Assembly (NCBI RefSeq): GCF_001441535.1
Contig: NZ_LMAU01000003.1
Span: 124,001-188,000 of the forward strand
Length of the DNA: 64,000 bases
Source: Tsuneonella troitsensis
GTDB taxonomy: Bacteria > Pseudomonadota > Alphaproteobacteria > Sphingomonadales > Sphingomonadaceae
Direction of reading: 5' to 3'
Made by a program: the position numbers and the translations under genes. Below are positions 59,661 through 64,000 of the stretch, piece after piece. Below the pieces are notes generated by a model. That model searched no databases. It was not told the DNA's origin and worked only from the letters and a program-made list of their open reading frames with translations. The stretch's first letter is position 1, and every line of letters begins with the position of its first letter.

Positions 59661-60461
59661 ATGGCCTTGTTACAGGCAATCGCGCGCCGTGGCTGGTTGG
59701 CCGCTTTGGGCGCCGCCGCATTCGTCGCCGCGCCGAGCGTAGCGCAGATTCAGACGATCGACCCGAACGCGGGCATCGACGCCGATCTGGCGCAGCCGGC
59801 AGAAGCGCCAGGCGAGCCTGCCCCCTACGACAATTCGACGACCTACCAGGCGACCCCGCCCGCTGGTGCGCCCGCCGAAGTCGCTCCCGAATGGAGCGAT
59901 CCGGTCGTGCCCAGCGCCAACGCCTCCACCGCCGCTTCGCAGGCTGCGGCGAACCCCACTGTGGCCGCGGTCCAAGGCGATACCTACAAGAAGGACGACC
60001 TGATCGGCGCGGCCGAGGGCGTCTTCGGCAAGGGTGCCGAGGGCCTCGCGCGGATGATCGAGGACCTGCTCTCCAAGCAGGGCGAGCCCAACGCCTACAT
60101 TGTGGGGCGTGAGGCGGGCGGCGCGTTCGTCGTCGGCGCACGCTACGGATCGGGCACGCTGCACCACAAGGTGGAGGGCGAGCGTCCGGTTTACTGGACC
60201 GGTCCTTCGGTCGGTTTCGACGCGGGGGCGAACGCGAGCAACACGTTCGTCCTCGTCTACAATCTCCACGACAGCGAGGAACTGTACGAACGCTATCCTT
60301 CGGGCGAAGGCGCGGCCTATGCGATCGGCGGGCTCAACGCATCGTACATGCGAAAGGGCGACGTGGTCCTGATTCCCATTCGCGTCGGGGCGGGGCTGCG
60401 GCTCGGCGTCAACGCGGGCTACATGAAATTTTCGAAGAAGCAGCGCTGGCTCCCGTTTTGA
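59661..60461 (+). CDS. eipA: EipA-family (DUF1134) envelope protein
   Basis: 266 residues with a signal peptide (GWLAALGAAAFVAAPSVAQI), a Pro/Ala-rich linker (about 35-105), then the DUF1134 domain: YKKDDLIGAAEGVFGKGAEG, VVGARYGSGTLHHKVEGERP, WTGPSVGFDAGANASNTFVL and GDVVLIPIRVGAGLRLGVNA. In Brucella EipA is a periplasmic protein needed for envelope integrity; the family is alphaproteobacterial. The gene is solitary between tRNA-Ser and the aminotransferase. Confidence 0.92.
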   Translation: MALLQAIARRGWLAALGAAAFVAAPSVAQIQTIDPNAGIDADLAQPAEAPGEPAPYDNSTTYQATPPAGAPAEVAPEWSDPVVPSANASTAASQAAANPTVAAVQGDTYKKDDLIGAAEGVFGKGAEGLARMIEDLLSKQGEPNAYIVGREAGGAFVVGARYGSGTLHHKVEGERPVYWTGPSVGFDAGANASNTFVLVYNLHDSEELYERYPSGEGAAYAIGGLNASYMRKGDVVLIPIRVGAGLRLGVNAGYMKFSKKQRWLPF

Positions 60462-60547
60462 GCCTTTAAGAAAAACTGCCCTTCGGTTCGCGGGGTCGCG
60501 GCGGCTTAGCTGTTGCGGCCCTTCGCGCATGGGCTAATGGGGCGGCC

Positions 60548-61723
60548 ATGCTAGACCGTCTCGCTCCCCAGGCTCCCGATGCGCTGCTCGCGCTGATCAA
60601 GCTGCACCGCGACGATCCGCGGACCGACAAGATCGACCTCGGCGTGGGCGTCTATCGCACCGGCCAGGGCGACACCCCGGTGTTTGGCGCGATCAAGGCT
60701 GCGGAGGCCCGGCTGGTCGAGACGCAGGAGTCCAAGTCCTATCTCGGCCCCGAAGGAGACATGGGCTTCGTCGAGGCGCTGATGCCCTATGTGTTCGGCG
60801 CGAACCCCACGATGGGCGGGCGGATCGAAGGGATGCAGACCCCCGGCGGTACCGGCGCGGTGCGGCTTGCAACCGCGCTGGCCAAGGCGGCGGGCGTGCG
60901 CCGCGTACTGATGGGCACGCCGAGCTGGCCCAACCACGCGCAAATCCTCGCCGATCTCGACCTCGAGGTGGCCGCGTTCGACCACGCCAACGCCGACGGC
61001 ACCGCGAACGTCGATGCCGTAATCGCCGCGATCGAGGGAGCGGACGCCACCGACGCGATCCTGCTCCACGGCTGCTGCCACAACCCGACCGGGATCGACT
61101 ACACGCCCGACCAGTGGGATCGGATCGCCGCGGCGCTGGCTGCGGGCAAGGCATTGCCGATCATCGATGTGGCCTACCAGGGCCTCGGCCACGGAATGGA
61201 CGAGGATGCCGCCGGCCTGCGCAAGGTCTTGGCCGCCGTCCCCGAAGCGTTGGTGGCCTACAGCTGCGACAAGAACTTCGGCCTCTACCGAGACCGGGTG
61301 GGGGCGTTCTACGTCATGGCGGCAGAGGGCAGCCAGTTGCCCGCGATCATGTCGAACGCCGCAGCGCTCGCGCGGGCTAACTGGTCGATGCCGCCCGATC
61401 ACGGTGCCGCGGCGGTGCGGATCGTGCTGCGCGATTCGGCGCTTACCGCCCAGTGGCTCGACGAACTCGAAACGATGCGGACGCGGATGCGCCAGGTGCG
61501 CGAGCGCCTCGCCGAGGCCGGTACCGCGGGCACGATCGACCTCACGCCGCTCAGCAGACAGAATGGCCTGTTCTCCGTCCTGCCGCTGTCGAAGGAGCAG
61601 ATCGCCGCGCTGCGCGCCGATCACGGGGTCTACATGGCGGGGTCTGGTCGCATCAACGTAGCCGGGCTGACGACGGCCAACATCGACCAGTTCGTGCGCG
61701 GGCTGGCCGAGGTTTCGGGCTGA
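60548..61723 (+). CDS. tyrB: Aromatic-amino-acid / aspartate aminotransferase (TyrB/AspC type)
   Basis: 391 residues, class I PLP aminotransferase: APQAPDALLALIKLHRDDPR, DLGVGVYRTGQGDTPVFGAI, TPGGTGAVRLATAL, HGCCHNPTGIDYTPDQW, VAYQGLGHGMDEDA, the PLP lysine in AYSCDKNFGLYRDRVG and SGRINVAGLTTANIDQF. The NPTG and the lysine segment match enterobacterial AspC/TyrB (subgroup I-alpha). Transaminates aspartate and/or aromatic amino acids with 2-oxoglutarate; specificity not deducible. Confidence 0.92.
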   Translation: MLDRLAPQAPDALLALIKLHRDDPRTDKIDLGVGVYRTGQGDTPVFGAIKAAEARLVETQESKSYLGPEGDMGFVEALMPYVFGANPTMGGRIEGMQTPGGTGAVRLATALAKAAGVRRVLMGTPSWPNHAQILADLDLEVAAFDHANADGTANVDAVIAAIEGADATDAILLHGCCHNPTGIDYTPDQWDRIAAALAAGKALPIIDVAYQGLGHGMDEDAAGLRKVLAAVPEALVAYSCDKNFGLYRDRVGAFYVMAAEGSQLPAIMSNAAALARANWSMPPDHGAAAVRIVLRDSALTAQWLDELETMRTRMRQVRERLAEAGTAGTIDLTPLSRQNGLFSVLPLSKEQIAALRADHGVYMAGSGRINVAGLTTANIDQFVRGLAEVSG

Positions 61724-61736
61724 CGGTGTCGCCGTT

Positions 61737-62291
61737 TTGAACCGCCAGCCGGTCCTCGAAGGGGAGCGGCTTGTGCTGCGACCGCTGCGCGCTGAAGACT
61801 GGGATGCACTGTTCGCGGTCGCCGCCGATCCGCAGATCTGGGCGGGCCACCCGATGCACGATCGCTGGCAGGAGCAGGTCTTCCGTCTGTTCTTCGACGA
61901 TGCGCTCGCCAACCGTGGCGCACTCGCCGTGATCGAAAAGACGAGCGGTGAGATCGTCGGATCGAGCCGATTCCAGGGCTACGATCCCGCCGACGGCGGC
62001 AGCGTGGAAATCGGCTGGACGTTTCTCGCCCGCCGCCTGTGGGGTACGGGCGCGAACGCCGAGATGAAGCGCCTCATGCTTACCCACGCCCTGGCATCGG
62101 TCGAGCGGGTCGTGTTCCGGGTCGGCGAGGACAACATCATCTCGCGCTCCGCGATGGAGAATATCGGCGCCCGGCTGACCAACGCGATCGATTTCACCGA
62201 CACCCCGCGCGGGCCCGTCCGTCATGTCATGTACGAGATCGACCGGGCGAGCTTTGCGAGCGGGCTGCTGGTTAACTCCCCTTCGCGGTAA
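61737..62291 (+). CDS. GNAT N-acetyltransferase (RimJ/RimL type)
   Basis: 184 residues from TTG 61737 (MNRQPVLEGERLVLRPLRAE); no ATG lies at a sensible place upstream. GNAT features: LFAVAADPQIWAGHPMHDRW, GSSRFQGYDPADGGSVEIGW and the acetyl-CoA segment LARRLWGTGANAEMKRLMLT, then VFRVGEDNIISRSAMENIGA. Acetylates an unknown small molecule or protein N-terminus. 13 bp after the aminotransferase. Confidence 0.85.
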   Translation: MNRQPVLEGERLVLRPLRAEDWDALFAVAADPQIWAGHPMHDRWQEQVFRLFFDDALANRGALAVIEKTSGEIVGSSRFQGYDPADGGSVEIGWTFLARRLWGTGANAEMKRLMLTHALASVERVVFRVGEDNIISRSAMENIGARLTNAIDFTDTPRGPVRHVMYEIDRASFASGLLVNSPSR

Positions 62292-62349
62292 CGCCGCCCC
62301 ATTTTGGTAGGTCCGTCACGATCTTTCCAGGTCGATGGTCAGCCGAATA

Positions 62350-62385
62350 CAAATTGGGCGGGCCGTGGCTTCCCACGACCCGCCC
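62350..62385 (-). terminator. Hairpin terminator after the DUF4136 lipoprotein gene
   Basis: GGGCGGGCCGTGG (62356-62368) pairs with CCACGACCCGCCC (62373-62385) with one wobble and a CTTC loop; on the minus strand it is followed by AATTTGT. Lies 25 bp beyond the DUF4136 stop and between convergent genes. Confidence 0.7.
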
Positions 62386-62410
62386 GCTCGATGTTCTCCC
62401 TGAGGGCGTG

Positions 62411-63133
62411 TCAGCGGCGCTGGTTGCGCTGGACCGGCATGTTCTCCGGCGCGACCGAGATGCGCTTGGTTTCTCCCGAACGGCCCGGGAAGTCGGTGAA
62501 CATCGCCTCGACCAGGTTCGGCACCAGGTACTGCAACCGGTTCGAGGTCGACAGGGCTTCCGCCTTGCCTTCGAACAGGCGCTGGCCGGTGGCGCGGCTG
62601 TCGATCTTCAGCTCGATCCCGCTGGTGTAGACGGTGGTGACGTCCAGCCCGTTGTCGAAGAACGGGTCGTAGAAACCGTAGCTCCACGGATGGCCGTAGG
62701 CGCGGCCATAATAGCTCGGACCCCAATAACGGCGCGAATAGCCATAGCGGCTGTAGCCGAGCCGGCTGTAGCCGAACCAGGGATCGTAGAACGGATCGCG
62801 GAAACCGGTGCGGCGCACCCGCTCGCGGCCCTTGTCGATGCCGTAATCGAACCGGACCAGCAGGTCTGCGTTGTCGGGCGAAGCGGCCTGGGTGTAGCCG
62901 ATCCGCGTCAGGTTGTTCTCGACGTAATCGGCATACTGCGCGAACTCGAGACCGCCGGCGAGCGACGGATCGTCGGCCACGACCGCAAAGGTCTGTCCCT
63001 GCGGCGCGGGCAGCGCGCTCTGGAAGCGTTGCACGTCGGCGTTGAACGGGGTGGCGCAGGCGCCCAGCGCGCCGAGAGCGAGCGGCGCGGCGATCAGCTT
63101 CAGCTTGCGCTGCCAATTTGTGAATGTGGACAT
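62411..63133 (-). CDS. DUF4136 lipoprotein
   Basis: 240 residues from ATG 63131-63133, giving a lipoprotein signal (LKLIAAPLALGALGACATPF). DUF4136 pattern: QTFAVVADDPSLAGGLEFAQ, YADYVENNLTRIGYTQAASP-DNADLLVRFDYGID, a Tyr/Gly/Arg-rich insertion (about 128-165) and ELKIDSRATGQRLFEGKAEA with a C-terminal LVPNLVEAMFTDFPG. Envelope-associated, function unknown. Confidence 0.88.
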   Translation of the reverse strand: MSTFTNWQRKLKLIAAPLALGALGACATPFNADVQRFQSALPAPQGQTFAVVADDPSLAGGLEFAQYADYVENNLTRIGYTQAASPDNADLLVRFDYGIDKGRERVRRTGFRDPFYDPWFGYSRLGYSRYGYSRRYWGPSYYGRAYGHPWSYGFYDPFFDNGLDVTTVYTSGIELKIDSRATGQRLFEGKAEALSTSNRLQYLVPNLVEAMFTDFPGRSGETKRISVAPENMPVQRNQRR

Positions 63134-63282
63134 CTGCGTAACCCTTCGAGTGGCGGGCGAATGCGCCCCTTGCACCGGCATCTTCCGACGCAAGCTGTCA
63201 TCGTTGAGGCAGGGAGTAAAGGATTCGCGGTGAACCGAGTTTGAATGGCCGACTTAGCAAAGATTATGCCAGCCGCCTGGAA

Positions 63283-64000
63283 TCACCGGACAAGACCGAG
63301 CGCGCGATAGGTGGCATCGAGCGTCGGCACGCCGATCTCGCGCGCCCTTGCGGCGCCGCGCGCGAGGATCGCGTCGAGCGCCTCGTGGTCTTCGAGCAGG
63401 TCGCGGAAGCGCGCCGAAATCGGCGCCAGCGTCTCGACCAGCAGCTCGCCCAGCGCGGGCTTGAACGCCCCGAAACCCTGTCCGCCGAACCGCGACAACA
63501 CTGCGTCGGGGTTTTCGCCCGACAAGGCGCCGTAGATCGTGACGAGATTGAGCGCCTCGGGCCGACTCTCGAGCCCCGCCACTTCCGATGGCAGCGGCTC
63601 GGGGTCGGTCTTGGCCTTCTTGATCTTCTGCATGATCGTGTCGGCATCATCGGCCAGTTCGATCCGGCTCATCTCGGACGGGTCCGACTTGCTCATCTTC
63701 TTCGATCCGTCGCGCAGCGACATGATCCGCGCGGCATCGGGCGGAGTGATCGGTTCGGGCAGGGTGAAGACCGGCGCCTCTTCCGAAGCGAAGTCGTTGT
63801 TGAACTTCTGCGCGATGTCGCGCGCAAGTTCGAGGTGCTGCTTCTGGTCGTCGCCCACCGGGACGTGGGTCGCCTGATAGAGCAGGACGTCGGCAGCCTG
63901 CAGCACCGGGTAGGTGAACAGCGCGACCGATTGCCCTTCGCGGTTCTTGCCCGCCTTGTCCTTCCACTGGGTCATGCGGTTTAGCCAGCCCATCCGCGCC
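63283..64000 (-). CDS. trpS: Tryptophanyl-tRNA synthetase, partial (5' end outside window)
   Basis: About 239 C-terminal residues, open to the window edge. Class I synthetase: [40 protein letters not shown] and the KMSKS loop ([17 protein letters not shown]), followed by the helical anticodon-binding domain (VSSRF-like [20 protein letters not shown]). Charges tRNA-Trp. A housekeeping anchor showing that this end of the window is core chromosome. Confidence 0.95.
   Translation of the reverse strand, partial: ARMGWLNRMTQWKDKAGKNREGQSVALFTYPVLQAADVLLYQATHVPVGDDQKQHLELARDIAQKFNNDFASEEAPVFTLPEPITPPDAARIMSLRDGSKKMSKSDPSEMSRIELADDADTIMQKIKKAKTDPEPLPSEVAGLESRPEALNLVTIYGALSGENPDAVLSRFGGQGFGAFKPALGELLVETLAPISARFRDLLEDHEALDAILARGAARAREIGVPTLDATYRALGLVR

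Noticed and set aside
1-64000. CRISPR array
   Set aside because: No regularly spaced direct repeats with unique spacers; the repeats seen are two-copy tandem units, operators or coding repeats.

Overview
The window looks like part of a sphingomonad-type alphaproteobacterial genome (order Sphingomonadales). Pointers are the Cop/CueR/ars cluster, the DUF3489-DUF2924-recombinase module, an EipA (DUF1134) protein, the very GC-rich coding style and the many ATGA/GTGA gene overlaps. The genus cannot be fixed from sequence reading alone.

Layout. (1) 1-8.9 kb, all leftward: copper resistance (copB partial, multicopper oxidase copA, two small metal-binding proteins, cueR, a Cu-exporting P1B-ATPase) and an arsenic operon (arsR-arsI-arsC-acr3). 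A MerR-type promoter precedes the ATPase and a promoter with a flanking inverted repeat precedes arsR. (2) 9.0-14.5 kb: a mobile-element or phage-like module. It holds a large serine recombinase with DUF2924 and DUF3489 partners, divergent from a ParB-domain DNA methyltransferase and two tandem DUF5681 proteins. Degenerate CATAACAGGG repeats lie at the recombinase 3' end. (3) 14.76-43.67 kb: about 27 kb of catabolic DNA bracketed by two directly oriented, non-identical IS6-family elements. (4) 43.9-64 kb: apparently more ordinary chromosome. It holds a DUF885 lipoprotein, an RND efflux operon, a GreA/B-like factor, an HNH protein, RsgA, a wHTH-TolB-TPR regulator, an MFS transporter, tRNA-Ser(GCT), EipA, an aromatic/aspartate aminotransferase, a GNAT, a DUF4136 lipoprotein and partial trpS.

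The catabolic island appears to encode aerobic degradation of an unidentified aromatic, probably one with a carboxylated side chain. A TonB-dependent receptor would import it. A Rieske dioxygenase (alpha, beta, ferredoxin, ferredoxin reductase) and a dihydrodiol dehydrogenase would give a catechol. A LigAB/CarBaBb-type extradiol dioxygenase and a meta-cleavage hydrolase would open and split it. Three acyl-CoA ligases, two enoyl-CoA hydratase-family enzymes, a YciI protein and a fused indolepyruvate:ferredoxin oxidoreductase would process the acids. No hydratase/aldolase/aldehyde dehydrogenase lower pathway lies in the window.

A second operon (36.2-41.8 kb) combines a flavodoxin, a CoA ligase, an epoxide hydrolase, an adrenodoxin-reductase-like NADP reductase and a stand-alone PaaA-like di-iron oxygenase, next to a PaaX-like repressor. 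I see no PaaB, PaaC, PaaD or PaaE. This is the best candidate for an undescribed system: a CoA-thioester epoxidase fed by a flavodoxin/reductase pair and paired with an epoxide hydrolase.

Regulation can be partly read. A 14-bp motif, consensus ATACGGTNSCGTAT, lies before iorAB, over the tetR start codon, before the ring-cleavage operon and before the TonB receptor. A different shared element (ATATAAGACA) precedes the flavodoxin and PaaA-like genes.
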